A DNA stretch of 64,000 bases from Amblyornis subalaris (lineage: Eukaryota; Chordata; Aves; Passeriformes; Ptilonorhynchidae): the NCBI GenBank assembly GCA_018881555.1, contig JACAXG010000007.1, forward strand, positions 3,424,643 through 3,488,642, in the 5' to 3' direction. Positions 47,401-61,800 of this stretch are shown piece by piece. Within the stretch, counting starts at the first letter, position 1. Each line of letters starts with the position of its first letter. Under the pieces are notes generated by a model. It made no database searches, was not told the DNA's origin, and saw only the letters and a list, made by a program, of their open reading frames with translations. Made by a program: the position numbers and the translations under genes.

Positions 47401-50400
47401 AAACAATATGGAACAGCTGTGCTGACTGAGTCTTAAGTAAAACATAATTAACTGTCCCTACATCAGAGGCAATTCTCTTTCTCAAGCAAAGAGAAATTCC
47501 ATCAGAATGATACAGCTCCTTGATTCCTAAGGTTAGAGGGATTAGACACACTCTACGAAACGTGAAACTGTCGTGGTCTCTGTGATGATCCCTGAGCTAC
47601 NAGAGCTGACACAGAGCAGCAGCGACTCACACATGGTCAGGGAAAGGCTTGGCCTGTCACAGCTGAAGTACTGAAGTCCTTGATTTGTACCCATGACACT
47701 AATTTTAGAGGTTTGCTCAACATTCCTGTGCATTTCTTTTTTTAGCATGTGTTTCATTAAACCCACAAGGTGTGATTACCGCGCNGTTAAAATGAAGCTT
47801 TTTGTGATGAAATGCATGAAATTGTATTCTTAACAGCCACATTGCTTGATTTAAAAACTGNCATTAAGCACATTTAAAAATGCTTCCCTAGAACGCAGCT
47901 GGTATATANAGCACAAGTGTTGCTGTTAATGTAGCACACTGTAATAAGTTTAATAGATTAGCAGAAAAAAATATTATAGCAAGTGAGTAATAACAGTTAA
48001 CAGCTTTGATCAACTAACTGTTTTAGGTTAAAATCTTTGGAAATATTATCATTTGCATCACTGTTGAGTATTAGTGCAGCCCCATATAGATCCCTTTAGG
48101 ACTGCTTGATAGTACAACAGTGCACCATGGAATAGTAATGAAAAATTTATGTAATTTCAAAAAAAGATATGGATAATATTAATTCATGATTGGTCAAACT
48201 TTTCTGGATGTTAGAGAAGTGAGTTAACTGTAAGTGCTTGTTTCAAACTAGATTTCACACTGGAAATAAGAAAAGACATTTGCCTTCCAGGTACTTAATG
48301 ATTCCATTAGACAATGATGGATTTTTTGTATTATAGAGATTCTTAGAAGATGAAAAATACTGATTGCTTCCNTTCTCTAATATAGCAATAGTTCATGTCT
48401 CAGAACTAGTTTTATTGTCAAAGTGAATAATATTTTAATATGTTTAGAGATGGCCTCATTCTTCTTGGTGGAAAAATGAAATTACTTTTGACATTAGGGT
48501 GTTTTGTTATCTGTTCCTTGAGTAGCATCAATATCACATAATTTTGATGGCGTGCTTCAGGTGTGATTTCTGGAAACAAAATGCAAGAGAAAAAATGTCC
48601 TTAATGCATCACTGTTTGGGATCATTCTTTGAAAAGAGTATTTGTGTGTTAGAAAAAAAGGATTTGGGTTTTCTATAGAGCNAATACTAAAAACTAAACC
48701 AAAGGTCTCTGTCAGGATGTTCTGTAAATTAGTTTTAAAATTTATTCTTTAGCATTGAAATGTTTACTACCTTATCACACAACACTGTTTGATTTCTAAG
48801 CCTAACTTCACTGAACAATTATAGTATCTAAGGCAAGTTCTGAATGAGAGTAAGACTCTACCCACTTTAAAGATCAGTAACTTGCAGTTTGATTTATCTT
48901 ATTACTTATTGCTATAAGTGGCTAGTAATTTTGTTGAATATTGTAATGTAAGTAAATAGGCTTAATACTTAATGATTTTAAAAATTCATTTACGTAAAAA
49001 TGTTTCCCCAGCAAATTTTTCTCTAATTTTCTTAATATTACTTGTGACTGGAATTAATCAGTTTCAGTGCTCTCTGTAAGATTATTATAGTCTTTGCATT
49101 CTCTGTTTTTCATCAAGACATTTAAGTTTTAAAAAAACGTTAGAAAACATTCTCAGTCTGGGAGCATCTCATTGATTACAGGATTAAATGCCAGTGATCC
49201 AATTCTACATATCTGGTATTCCCAAAGGGAAAATTACCTTGGACTCCATCTGCTTCTGTTCTTTNTGAATTACAGAGGAAAAATTAATCTGAGTTCTGCA
49301 AAAGTAAAAACACTTGTGGATAAATATCTACATTTTACATGCAAAGGGAAATTATTAGTTGGAGTGTAAAAGATGATAATGAAGGAGCTCAATTTAATGA
49401 ACATAGAGATTTTAAGAGGGATATGGTGGTGTTACTAGTCGAGGGGGTTTTGTTTTTGATAAAGTGTCTGTGTATTTCCAGGCTCTCAAGCTGAATACAA
49501 TGTTAGTGTAAAAGAGTGACTATTTGAAGAAAGGAAATAANATATGCTGTAAGAAAATATGCTGGAGTATCTCCTATAAGGAGCTAGCTGGCATCACATC
49601 TGTCCAATAANTTATCTGTTCATCTCTCTGAGTTTGCTGGCTGAATAAGTGATGTGTTGTGAATGGCAGACTTGGGTCCTCTCTTTACATTCCATACTCC
49701 CTCATGAGTGCAAACAAATTACCACAAGCCTGAAGAATCTTTTGTCTTCCTGGCTTTCTTTTACTATAGCAGTTCATGCCAATATTTACTTCATTTTTAG
49801 TGCTGGAAGCTGAAATGATACAAAAGCAGAGCACTGACTTCAAAGCCACAGATTAGTAAATTATTTTGCTATCAAAAATAAATCAAGAACTCAGTGGCAT
49901 AGAATAATACTGAATGAACACTGAACATCTAGAACCCCCAAGAGTCTTTAGTGCAAGAGTATCACGTCCCTTGTTTAGGCATTTGTTCTGTAAGCAGACT
50001 CTGTCATGTTGCCTTCTTGTGCACTGTGAGGAAGGTGAGTGTCAGATANAACCACACAAGACACAAAACCAGCTGAAAAACAATCTAACCAGNCAGTAGG
50101 GAGTGATCAGGACAGAGATGTGTCTGCCTTTCTCTGGGATTTGGGCATCTTATACAATTCTTCCTGGCGATTCCTTCCTTTAATTGGTATTTTCTGTACT
50201 GAGCCTCCTATTCTCTTTAAAAGTGAACATGTACCTTTTGAAGCATGTCAAAGAGAAAGCAGCCTGGCATGGTTTTCGATGCCTTCACCCCTTTCTTTTT
50301 TCTCTTTAAGAAGTCATGTTATGTGAATGTTTCTGTGAAAAGCCCAGTTTATGCATTTGCACCTCTTATCAAAAATCCTTTTATGGTTCTTTGGGGTCTT

Positions 50401-50561
50401 CAGTGTCCGGTGCCCTTTTCAGGTGGCTGTTCCTGTTCAATATCATTGCTTTGCATAACTTCTGCTTTGTCAGCCTGGCAGAGCTGAGCTGGCATTCTGC
50501 TTGTGTTTTGCACGACTTCTGTTTGCCTAAGTTACACCCTTCATCTACTTTTCCGAGGCTC

Positions 50562-50623
50562 TGCTGTTCTGTTCTACTGTCCTTATCAGAGTAAAATGCT
50601 GTTCTGTCCTACTGTCCTTATCA
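50562..50623. repeat. 27-mer direct duplication, period 35, one mismatch
   Basis: TGCTGTTCTGTTCTACTGTC and the seven following bases at 50562-50588 recur at 50597-50623 with a single T/C difference. The copies are separated by eight bases. This is a recent local duplication in a T-rich stretch. Confidence 0.95.
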
Positions 50624-53600
50624 TTGTAACTCAGAGGCCTGTCCAGTTCACTGCAGGCAGGTAATAAATTGTGTAAGCAGCAGACACACCAATGGAACCC
50701 ATTTTGAAAATTCATTCAGGGCTATAGCAAAGAAAGCAGTTGAGCTAGCCAAAGAAAGAAATAAATAAATGAAAGTGAAAGAAAAAAAAAACTTCTGAGG
50801 AAATCTGTGTTTTTATAACAAACGAGGAATAAGAAGTAGAGAAAAGGGATTGTCCAAGAAAATCAGAATGNGGAAGATTCTTGTCTACAGTATTGTACTC
50901 AGTAAATCTGAAAATTCAGTAAACCTGATGTAGATCTGAGATTATTATACTGAAGTAGTGCTTTAGAGGAGAAACTAATCTGGAAAGAAAGAACCCCAAA
51001 CTGTATTCCTACAAAGCATTTTTTTTCTGTGTATGTGCTTTATCCATGCAACTAGGAAATGATGCAATCAGAATAAAAGCACAGAAAATATAAAACTATA
51101 TAGGACAAAAAAGAAGCTAAGCACACATACTAAAAAAGGCTTTGAAAATATTAGCATAATATTGGGCCATATCCCTGCACCTGTAATTAGTTGGGGTGAC
51201 ATCATGCTTCACTGAAATCGTGGTGAGAATTGAGTTAAGAAAGATTTGTGTTTATTTCTATTTAGCCAAATGGGATTATCCAGTAATCCAATGGACTCTT
51301 ATGATAATTACAAAATAATTTGAGACATTGCAGCTTCTAGTATTTTGCCTGTTGCAAAGGCAGTTCATTTTGTGAGACTTTTGCAGTGCTTACAGTAACT
51401 CCTTTCTCTCCATTTTCTGCAAACTAAATTCCCATAGACCAATCTGAATAATTTCTCTGCNCAATTGTTGTTTATACCTTCAGACACTTACAGATAATTG
51501 GCATTGCATTCTCTGACATAGCAGCTTTTCTTACTTATCTACATATTTATNTTGTCTACCTAGAAGGGAAAGAAGATCCCTTACCCAGTACTTTCCTAGG
51601 TTTTGGTTTTTTTTTAAATCTTTCAATCCACTGGAATACTGTAATTAATTGTTTAAAATACTACAATTTTCATGTTATATTTCACTCCTTGTACGCATTT
51701 CTGTTACGCACATTTCTTTTCAGAGCTGCAGTTGCAGTGTGTTCTGTATTGGTACTGGCTGCATATTTATGTACTTGAATAGAAGACTGCAATGAAATTT
51801 ACAGTTGTCTTTGGAGTGCTGAATTCCCTTGAAATTAAGCCTAAATATTTGATTATTTGTTTCTACTTTAAATATTTCTTTACATGAATAGATACAGTAA
51901 ATGACAATTTCAAAGATTGCCCTCTGTGNTGGTGCATCATTCACAAAACCCTCGTCTTTTATGTTTAAGATATCACTATTATCAACTGGTATTATTTTTC
52001 TCCAACCACTTATTACCACTTCCCATTTCCATGACTTCTCAGAAACCATTCGTAGTACAGTGAGCTCATTAACTTACTGCCTTGATGCATTAGAATACAT
52101 AACTGGGATAGCTAATTTGTATAGATTCATAGAGTATTATCTACTACTCTCCCGTGACACTTTTCAAATTTGAAAAGTATATGTAAAAAAGACTGAATTA
52201 TCTTTTACTTCTCAAGTTTTCAGTGTCACTTCTCCACAGCCAGACACGCTCTGAAACACGAAACAAGAGAACAAGCAAAACATGCATTAAGAAATCTGTT
52301 CTGCAGAGTTTCTCATATCTATCCTAGTCTGAGNGCTTTCTCTCACCATATTTCTTGTTTTGTCGAGGGCACATCTGCTCTCAGAGTCTGTAGCCAACAG
52401 TACAGTTGTCACAGCAGCAACCAGAGAAGATGAAAAATCATTAGGTTAGTCAAAAAAAAGAATTGAAAAAAAGTGAGTAACATGCACATTTTAAAAATCA
52501 TTTTAAATCTGACAAAAAGGCAATCAAGTCTGGTAGGATGTTGATACAGTTCAATTCCACTGAGGATCTGAGTTGCTATAAGCTGTGCATGTTGAAGCTT
52601 GTGAACGGCAAGCCACTGTATCAAAGAGNCGTACAAACAGGGTATTACAATAATCCAGACTTGATGTTATAAAAAACATGAATCAAGAGCTCAGCACCCT
52701 GTGGAGACAGTAAGCTTTAATCTTTACCCACTACTAAATTCCTGAGATGGTATTAGGTACTTATGACTCTCAAAGTCTTATCGTGTGTACTGAGCTGAAA
52801 ATGGTAACTTTTCTGTTGGCATTATTTAAGTTTCTACTTACTCTGCTTCAATTAAATGATCTTTAAAGTTCTCTTTTTTTATTGATTGGGATTTCTCAGG
52901 CTGTCATTCATAACTCGCACAATTTTCCAGCACTCAGGTCAATGCAATTACTTTTTTTCTTTACCTTTCCAGCAGTAAGATATTTTTAAAATAAAATTGA
53001 CAACAGNGCTCCAAGAATGATTTTGTCAAAACTGGGTAAAAGGCCTTTAAAGGAAAATTAATCCTGCTTCCTGTATTAAGATCACAGCAGAAGAACAGTT
53101 CCTCATTTTTTTTTAAGTCTTGCCATGATGCCACTTGAAGATCACAGACTCAGAATGGTAAGTGACACTTAACACAGTTGGGTCAATAAGGAGGAAATAG
53201 TTATAGACTTTAAAAGTATCTGTATTCTTCCCTGAAATTGTATCATCTGCTGCTGTGGAAATCTTAAATGGCATGATTTTTCATGTTGGATTACCAATAT
53301 TGTTCAACAGAAAGAAAAAATATAAATACTGGAACATTTTCTATTCTCTTAGACATGCCATATCTATGAGAGTGGGGCACAGGTTTGTATTGCTTAGTTC
53401 CAGACATGGAAATTTAAGATTCCCTGAGCTCGAGCTAAAACTTAATTTCAGTTTTATTTAAAGGGAGAATTTAACACGAAATGTAGCATAGAAAAGGTGG
53501 AATAAAGCTTGAAAAATAGATGACAGAGAAAAATTATCACAGACAGATAAAAAATGAAAAAGAGGTGGCAATAAGGAAAAGCTAATGAAAATTTTTATGT

Positions 53601-55767
53601 TCCTAGCATTTGTATAGGAGCATCACTCACATGTTCTGGCCTAGAATTAAGGAGTCCTCTACAGTTCTCAACATTAATAGCGTAGATATAGCTACAGCAA
53701 GGTTAAATTTCCCATGATAAACAATTGACTTACAAGACAGACAGAAAAGGGAACACATATTGGTTTTGTGCTGTCTTATTATTTAAACCCTTTTCAAGTC
53801 GGAAAAGAGTGGTTGGGTGNAGTCAGTTGGTTGGTTTTATTAATCTTAGGAGAAGGAGGCCATTTCCACAATATTTCAGGATATTTTTTCAGTTTCACTT
53901 TTGTTTTAAACACTGTAAGTAATACACTTTCTAACTTTTTGCAGTGTACACCAAACTGTATGTGCTATATAACTTTGGAAATTTATTTTAGATGCTGACC
54001 AGACAATGCAAAGACACAAGGCAATCAGATNACTCAGAAGTTAGAGCCGAATTATATTTTCCTTTTACATTACCTGTTCCTCAAAAATGCACTTTCAGAA
54101 GTGCCAAAATGAGAATGCGATGCTGAAACAGTATTTCTGAAAACCAGAAGTGTTTCAATGATTGCAATAAAAGCCAGAGAAATGAAGCACTACATTCAAA
54201 GAATGAAGATGGTAATTTTTCATCATTTCCCTCAATATCCCATAGGTTAGAGTATTCTCCTATGANCTCTCTTTTCAGGAGCTTTTACCCATCATAGTCC
54301 ACCTACCAGGCAAATGTCCTGGGCTCCATATCGTAGTTATTTTTATTTTTGGTATCTGACACAATTACTATCTGAGTAGTTCATGCAAAGTTCCATCTAT
54401 CAGAGCATTCGTGATCTAGTGTGAAGCTGGTGGTGAACAAATGTAATCAGTAATATCTGTTTACAGCAAGAAACTATTAGATTAATGATGTAACAGCTTC
54501 CATTTGTTTTCCTTTTTTCCAAATGTATGTCGAATAAGNGGCCATAAAAGTCCCTTGAATATTAAATGCTGGATATTTAAAATGTTTGCTGCCACACTGA
54601 AGCAATCAATTAGACCTGCTGCTGCTGCTACCAAATTTTCTTTCCCCAGTGTCATCCCTCCAGAGTGCAAGGGTCCTCTGAAACCCACCTCCCACTTTTT
54701 GCACTGTCTGTGTCAGGCTGGGTGCTGGGTGCATCAGAGACCTTAGAGCATATAGATGAACTGAAGCCTGAGGACGCACTGGGAGGTGTTCTGAGTGCTG
54801 AGCACACCTGAGGAAATGGAGGTAAATTTTCCTTTTGGGGACAGGAGAAATTTAGGTTCATTTCTTCCCCTTGACTCAGATTGTGCAGGAGAAATTAATT
54901 TCTGATGGGGGTGTTTATAATGAACTTCCATATTTTTTTGTGTGTCTAGAGTATAGCCAAACAATATATTTAGTATTCAGCAATCATATACTTTTATTTT
55001 TTCTCGTCTTCCCATTGGGAGCTCTGAGGNCAGAATTCAAACAGGATGTATTTAAATGCTGCTCGACCCTGTGAGAGGTATTGTTGCAGTAATACNTGAG
55101 TTACATGGGTTTAATTATTCTCCTGGACAATTGTCTTTAAAATTAAANGCTGCCTGTGCCTTGCAAGAAAACAAAATTTTGCTAAATCAGTACACATTTT
55201 TTCCATGTGGTTACTGCCGTTGCTGCATATCTGTNGAATAAATAAACACATAAACAATTTACTGAGTTAAGGAGGGCTATCCTTAAATAAGGAAAATGAT
55301 TGTTAGAGTGTTATTTCCAACCAGATTATTATTGTGCATTTATTCTTAACTGCCCTCTGTTGTGGCTTTCATTTATGCTGCCAGCTAGAAATGACAGCCT
55401 GACAGCTCTGTTGTTTCTCTGGGTCAGTTTTATCTCAGTTGTTGAATACTCAAACCTCATTAACTTGTTGCCAGGCCTCCAGAACTGCCTGGATTGATGT
55501 CTGCAAATATAACCATTTAGCAACAAGTAGTTTTGCATTAATTTTATTTTTCTGATGGTTTTAAGGGGAAAAACACAGCTGAACATTGGAAAAGGAGGCT
55601 GTTGGTCTGGCTACTTCAGTGAGTGCTTACATGGGTAATATTTGAGAGNGATTTTTCACATACAACAGACTTTTGTTCTGCTAAAGGAGCTGAATAAATT
55701 TTCAAGTCACTCAAAACTTTTGGCCTNTAACTGGTCTATTCCATTTTTTGTTGTTGTTTTACTTTAG

Positions 55768-55864
55768 AGCAGCTGGATTATTAGAAGCTCTTCTGTTACT
55801 AAACCGACCTCACATATGTACCACTAAAAATAATCTAACCTGGCAACAAGTGTTCTGCAGTGGA
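55768..55864 (+). other. Exon-like block with 32 open codons
   Basis: TTTTTGTTGTTGTTTTACTTTAG directly precedes 55768 (a strong acceptor) and CAGTGGA|GTGAGTACC closes it at 55864. After one leading base all 32 codons to the donor are open, with a leucine-rich helix-like start (AAGLLEALLLLNR) and a fragment NNLTWQQVFCSG carrying a possible N-glycosylation sequon. The other frame I checked in full (frame 1) stops. I cannot name a family. Its single leading base is phase-compatible with the block at 39746-39804. It could be a coding exon of a gene with very long introns, or chance. Confidence 0.2.
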
Positions 55865-58800
55865 GTGAGTACCCAAATAACTCTGTGTTTATGCTCAAGG
55901 GGATCCTGATTATTATTCTAAACTCTTCTGCAATTGCTCCTAAAAGTCAAGTCAGAGTTAAGTTTTTGTACGGCAATCAAAAGTAGCTGAAAATATATCC
56001 ATGACTGGCAAGTGTGCTTTGTGTGCCTTACTGCATCAACAGAAGGAAGAAGTGAAAAACCTCCAGCAAAAGCTCTAAGGTGAGGCATCCCAAGAGAAAT
56101 AGCAAGACTTAGCACACAGCACAAAATAATCNTTGAGATGACTCCTTCCCTTTCTTCATGGATGTATTTATCTCTCCAGTGTCTACTGTACAGCATATAA
56201 AGTAGCAAACCCTGAAGACACCTTCCCTTTGGATTAAAGCNATTATTTAAAAACAAAGTAAGTTTCATCTTTGAGGCCTGAGTATAGGCTAACTATTTCT
56301 TAAATTTTAGTTGTCAGTTTGAACATAAAATAATTTGATGATGTGCAAAATTATCAGGTGTTTTTCTGCATTAGCATCATATTTGCTGGTGAAAGCAGAA
56401 CCGTGAATGACATTATAATTAGCCAGCATCAGAAGATTTCTTTTGGTTCATTTACATATAGAAAATCTAAAAAAAAAGAAAAGAAGGTCTTTATAATGAA
56501 GCTCCTAAACTTGTGTTTCGGCCACTTTAATAACTATGGATTAGGAGTCTTCTCCCTAAGTCACAAAAGAAAAACTGCAAGGAGATCACAGATAACACTA
56601 TTTAGGAAGAAATTGTGGGGAGGTGGGAGGGAAGTGTGTGTCCTTACCTGCAATTTCTTTCCCAGTCAGGATTGAGGCATCTTGGCAGGACAGTACAAGA
56701 AAGCTCCAAGATTTTACTGCTGAACTGCACATGTCAATGGCTACGAACAGCACATCTCACGATGTAAGGGGAACAACCACATATTCCCATTTCGTTTCCA
56801 AGGTGATGGATGTAGAAAGTACCAAAGCTTTCCACTAAACAAATCGAGGTATCCTTGCGCAATGCTANGGAAGTGGTTTAGGTAGAGTAACACTAAACCT
56901 TTTCATGACATTCAAAAGAATTCTCTAAGAGGTAAGTCTGTAGTGTCAGGAATTCAGGTTTAGAGCTCTGCTTGAGCTCTGCAAGTTAAAATCACTGAGG
57001 GTGCACCGAGGCAGAAGTTACAATGCTGAGCAGCTCTGACTGCCCCGGGGTTCTTGCTGCATGTACAGCAGCACAGACTTGATTTCTGTTTTCCATTATC
57101 TTTTGACCTGCTGAATGAAACNGAGTTTTTATAGTGAGAAATCTTTATCTTTGACCTAATCTTGCTTCATGCTACTAGAGAAGAGTTAGCACCAAATAGT
57201 ATAAACACACAGAAGGGTCAGAGCTTTCCAGCTGAGTCTATGTCTGATTAGAGTGTAATCATTCTTGGTTGCAATAGCTACTTCTTTATTTGCAGAGGTG
57301 TTTGGCTCAATAAATAGCACTGCTGTCTTGTAGAGCCTTCAGTGTTCTGTAACAATTGTAAACATAACTTTACAGGTGATTCATAAGCATTCTTAATCCC
57401 ATCAGGCACACGTGGAAACTCTAGCACAGACTTACTGAAACGGCAATTTTTGGATGTGACTGCCTAATATTAAGCAATTTAGGTTTTTCGGGTGAGTGAA
57501 TATCCACAGCTTTTGCTGAGTAGCAAAATGTCTATACTTGACTGATACTATCCAGCAAAGCCAGGCTTATTGAAATACCTCATTTCTTCAGGACTGAGTG
57601 TGTTTTCAGAGTACTTCTTATGCCATGCAGGCAGAGCTGCCAGCTTTCTTATAAAAGCAGATCTGTAAGTAGGATTTTCATTAGGCACACAAATATATAT
57701 TTTTCTTAATATCCATTTTGTAAATGTGCCCCAAGAATAAAGGTTGAAATGCCTTGATAAATATATACAGTAAAAGGCATAGACACAGCAGGAGAGAAAG
57801 ACATATGGCAATCTATACCGAGAACCTTTCTTGACAAAAATAAATGGCGTGTGTAGCTTGAACACCTGAGTAGGGAAAGTTTAGATGAAGAAGAAAGATA
57901 GGCAAATTAAAAACTAAAAATCACTGAAAATTGGTATAGACCTCCCAGGCAAGATTTAAAAAGAAAACAAAGATAAGGAAAGCCTATGAAAAGGATAGAT
58001 CATTAATCATTGGAAATTCAATTAGTTAATATTGACTGGGCTGGGAATTATGGACTTGATAAGAAGGGGTACCTCTTCCTGGAGAACAGGACTCCTTTCT
58101 GATACATTTTGCAGGCTACTCAGTAAAAGTACAGGCTATTTGGTACCTGCTCCTCATATTGCTGGGAAACAAGACAAGGATGATAAATAAGATAAAAGTT
58201 GAGAGTCATCTAGAGTCTAGTGATCTCAATGTCATCAGAACTTCAAATGCCCTTGAGGTTATAAATGTGAAAGACCATATCTCAAAATCACTGGACTTTA
58301 AAATNTAAATAAATAAAAATAGAGAGTGAGTGAGTGTGGAATGAGTTGGGAAAAAAAGAAAGTTGATTAAAATAATTTTGGGGTTTGGGAATTTAGTATG
58401 AAAAAGTAGCTAGATAGCACAGAAGCAGCCCTGGGAGNTGGTCCTCAAGAGGCCTTGTTTAATGAGAAATGGCTGGATTTTTATTCTCCTGGATGGTGTA
58501 GTTTGGAAATAATGTTTGTAGTCTCTTGGGAAATATACCAGTCAAACAATTATTTCTCATGAAAGACTTGTCTGTTGCTTCAGAAAACACTGTTTATTTA
58601 CACTGATTCTTTAAATGAGACATTTCAGTGTGGAGAGATTACAACAGAGAATGATACTTCTAGAAAATCAGGAACAAAAAGGTGCATTCACTGAAAATGT
58701 TAATGAGTTTGCAGGTGTTCCTGTTAGAATAGGATTAATTTTATCCTCACAGAAACAACACTGCCCTCTTCTTGGGTTACATAAAATCAACAGGTTGAGA

Positions 58801-61800
58801 AAGAGTCAAGTAGTAAGCCCTGCATATCATAGCGAAGTCAAGAGGGGATTCTCTTAAAATAAAGTGGTATCATAATTTGATAGGACAGGGAAGGCTGATG
58901 TTTGTCAGGGCTTGCCTAGATTAAAAGCAGTATTTGCTGTGATTTTTTTTCTTTAGCTTTGTTGCTTTGNTCTTCACTGATCTTAGTAAGAGCTACTGCG
59001 TAGGGATGTGCAATCTGCCAGACTGCAGGTAGCGGAGTCAAAGTTTTCTTTTTTTCTTTCAGAACTACAAAGCAACTTTAATATACAGAGACTTCCTGTG
59101 TTCCACTTTTAAAAACAATACTTCCCAGTNTTCTGATCTGCTTGTAACCAATAGCTCAGTGGTTACAATACTTTCAGGAAGCATTGGGAAATTGTGCTCT
59201 GTTTCAGTAACAATGAAGGAAATTAACTCTAAGGCCTGTTGTTCTAGGTTAATGAAAACTTGTATCACTGGGCTATCGATTACAAATACCAAGGATTCAT
59301 TTCCAGAATTTCAAGAAATTCTATGGAAGCAGCTTTTTCCTTCTTAAAAAGTGTATGAAATGAAAATAAACTTTAAAGTAATACNAATATTTTATATGAC
59401 ATGTATTTTTCCTGTTAATGGCTTATGTTTAGGAAACAATATAGAACATTTTGTTCAAATCAGTTTTCTTGACATCCATGCACCCACATCCCCCCTTCTT
59501 TACAGGAAGAGTGGGCTGGGGGATGGGTGTAGTTTGGTTTGGTGTTTAGAGTCAAGTGTCGAATGGAAGAATCAATTTATCCTCTAAATCTAACGGGCTG
59601 CCAAGACACTGATCTGGAGAACATGGAATGGAGAGGTTTCTTCTGTGACTTTATATTCCAATTATTTAAAGCATGTTCTTTGCATTTAGGACAAATTTAA
59701 GTTTTATTTGGCTAGATGGTTTCTCAGTAACAGTAGAGTGTAATTGTTTCTTTTGCAGACCAAAAGCTTCCTGCTGTGAGCCCTTTTCTTGTTTCAGAAT
59801 GGTTAAAGAGACATAAATTACAATTAGACGCTGTCAAAATAGCTGAGATATTCCTGGTAGTAGATAGAACATTTTAGTTTTCATGTCTAGTGAACAGTAC
59901 TCTTAAAATCTTTTTCTGGAGCTTGTAACATAAAATCTGAAAAGCATCTTGCATTTCTTGAGTAGTTTGGTAAACTGTTTCAGAAACAGAAGAACTCAGT
60001 AAAACTCCCACATTTGTGCTTTCATGTGTGTCACTATCATATTAATGTTTTAATATTTTCCTAAATTAAGTTCAAAAAATAAGCATATGTTTATATAATG
60101 CTGTTAGGGAACTGTAATACTCTTTCTACCAGGTTTTGCTAAATACTGCAAATTTCTGGTGCGTTTCACCACTGCTCTTTGTGTTTGACTTAATTCTGAG
60201 ACTTTTTGTTTCTCCTGCTGGGACAGAGGTAACTCTGTTTTGATGGGGAATATGGTTGCACCAGGCTTGAATTTTTAGCCAGCAGAAGTACATGGAAATA
60301 CAGCTGTAAGAAGGTAAAACTAAATTGTTAGATTTGGCACGAGACTTTCACAGGGCTTTTCTTTAATGCTTGGGCTATTGACTCTTGAACTGGTGCTGGT
60401 CAGGGTTCACTAGCCAAGGTCCTGGTAAAAGATGGTGTGCCAAACACAGTACAGGCAGCTGTGCTGGAAGTAGTATAGCCACATCAGCTCTGCAGCCAAG
60501 ATAATGATGTCTTTTTTCCAATCTTACTGCTGAAGAACTTGGTAGAAAAAAAATAATACAGTTTTCAGTTTTTAAGCCCGCAAAAACATCAGGACAGAGA
60601 AAAAAGAAAGAAGAAAAATAATACATTGAATGGTTATATCAGAGAAACTTTTCACTGATTTTGGCTTTGGTTAGTATCATGACAATTTTATAACCATTTA
60701 TCAGATCAGATTAATTTTGCAAATTAGCCTGTGGTACTACAGAATGGGGATTATCTTAATTATGGAAATGTAGTTTCCATTACTATTCCATTATTATACC
60801 ACCCTATTTATGACTTTATGGTAATAATTGCAGGGCATAATTTTCACTGATATTATCACACCCAAAATTGCTCATTCTGCTGTACATTATTTCACAGAAG
60901 CTGTTAGGTGCACCTGCTTAGAAGGTACACTGCAAAGTTAAATAATGCTTCAAAGAGAGATTAAAAATTAAGAATGTCTAGAAATGATGAATTGATAGTG
61001 TCTAGGTGCAATGGTGATAGGCCTCTCCAAAAGGCTTCTATAATTATAATGGTGAACTTTGGGGTAAAATATGATAGTATTAATATTTCCCACTGTATAT
61101 CATGGAAAATTAATTATTTCCTTTGGATAAACTGATGCAGTTCATTTTCAAATATTAACTCCTCAGCAAAACCTTCCTCAGTGCCTTCAGTTTTCTCTTT
61201 CATAGCTGAAACACAAGTCTATGCAATTTTCCCCAGCCAGGGCATGCCCACACAGGTGAATTAAATTCCTTGCAGTTGTACTGGAGAGTGATTACTGGAA
61301 ACAGTAGAAAATAACAAGGAATACGAGCCTTGCTGGGAGCTAAGTAGCATTGTGCTAGTACAGCACTGTGGTGTGCACAAATTTGTGGTTTCTGGGAGGG
61401 TAAGAAAGAGTTTGATGTCTTTTGGTTTAGCCCAAGTGACTGTGATCACGAAATAAAGAGTCACAGAACTTCAGCTGCTGCAGTATCAGCCAATGCTGCG
61501 CCGATTTGTTCCAGTTCTGACTTTTCTAGCAGGTGATTTGAACAGATTTCCATGTTTTACCCAATTCACCTCAATNCTGCTCGTTCTTTCACACTCTTTA
61601 GTAGTCACTGAAGCTTCCTCACCCTGAATTATTTTGCTGTGAGATGTCCCAAGTTCACAAAATCTTGACTGTAACAGCTTAAAAAGCCAAAATTGTAGTC
61701 ACGTGAAGACCCATTATGAGTGCTTATTGTGAAGGAATCATGCAGCTTCTCAAAAACTTCACACAGAGGCAGCAAGGACTGCATTTTCAACTGTGGACAA

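Larger units (their letters stand above)
43917..55767. other. Non-coding DNA with short duplications, no gene
   Basis: No repeat family was recognised beyond entries listed separately. At about 50.0-50.6 kb three overlapping plus frames of 80-95 codons lie in pyrimidine-rich DNA. An exon-like 56-nt block there (49979-50034, GAGGAAG|GTGAGTG donor) has only a fair acceptor. At 53158 ATG|GTAAGTGAC is a good donor preceded by a TTTTTTTTAAG acceptor about 40 bases upstream, again without an open frame of note. Confidence 0.6.

Noticed and set aside
50039..50594. Three overlapping plus frames of 80-95 codons, perhaps a decayed retroviral or LINE coding region
   Set aside because: No recognisable reverse transcriptase, gag or other motif. 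The region is simply T-rich and contains a recent 27-mer duplication.
56645..56690. Minus-strand CAG|GTAAGG donor with an acceptor about 33 bases upstream
   Set aside because: The implied exon is very short and contains an early stop. Chance pairing is likely.
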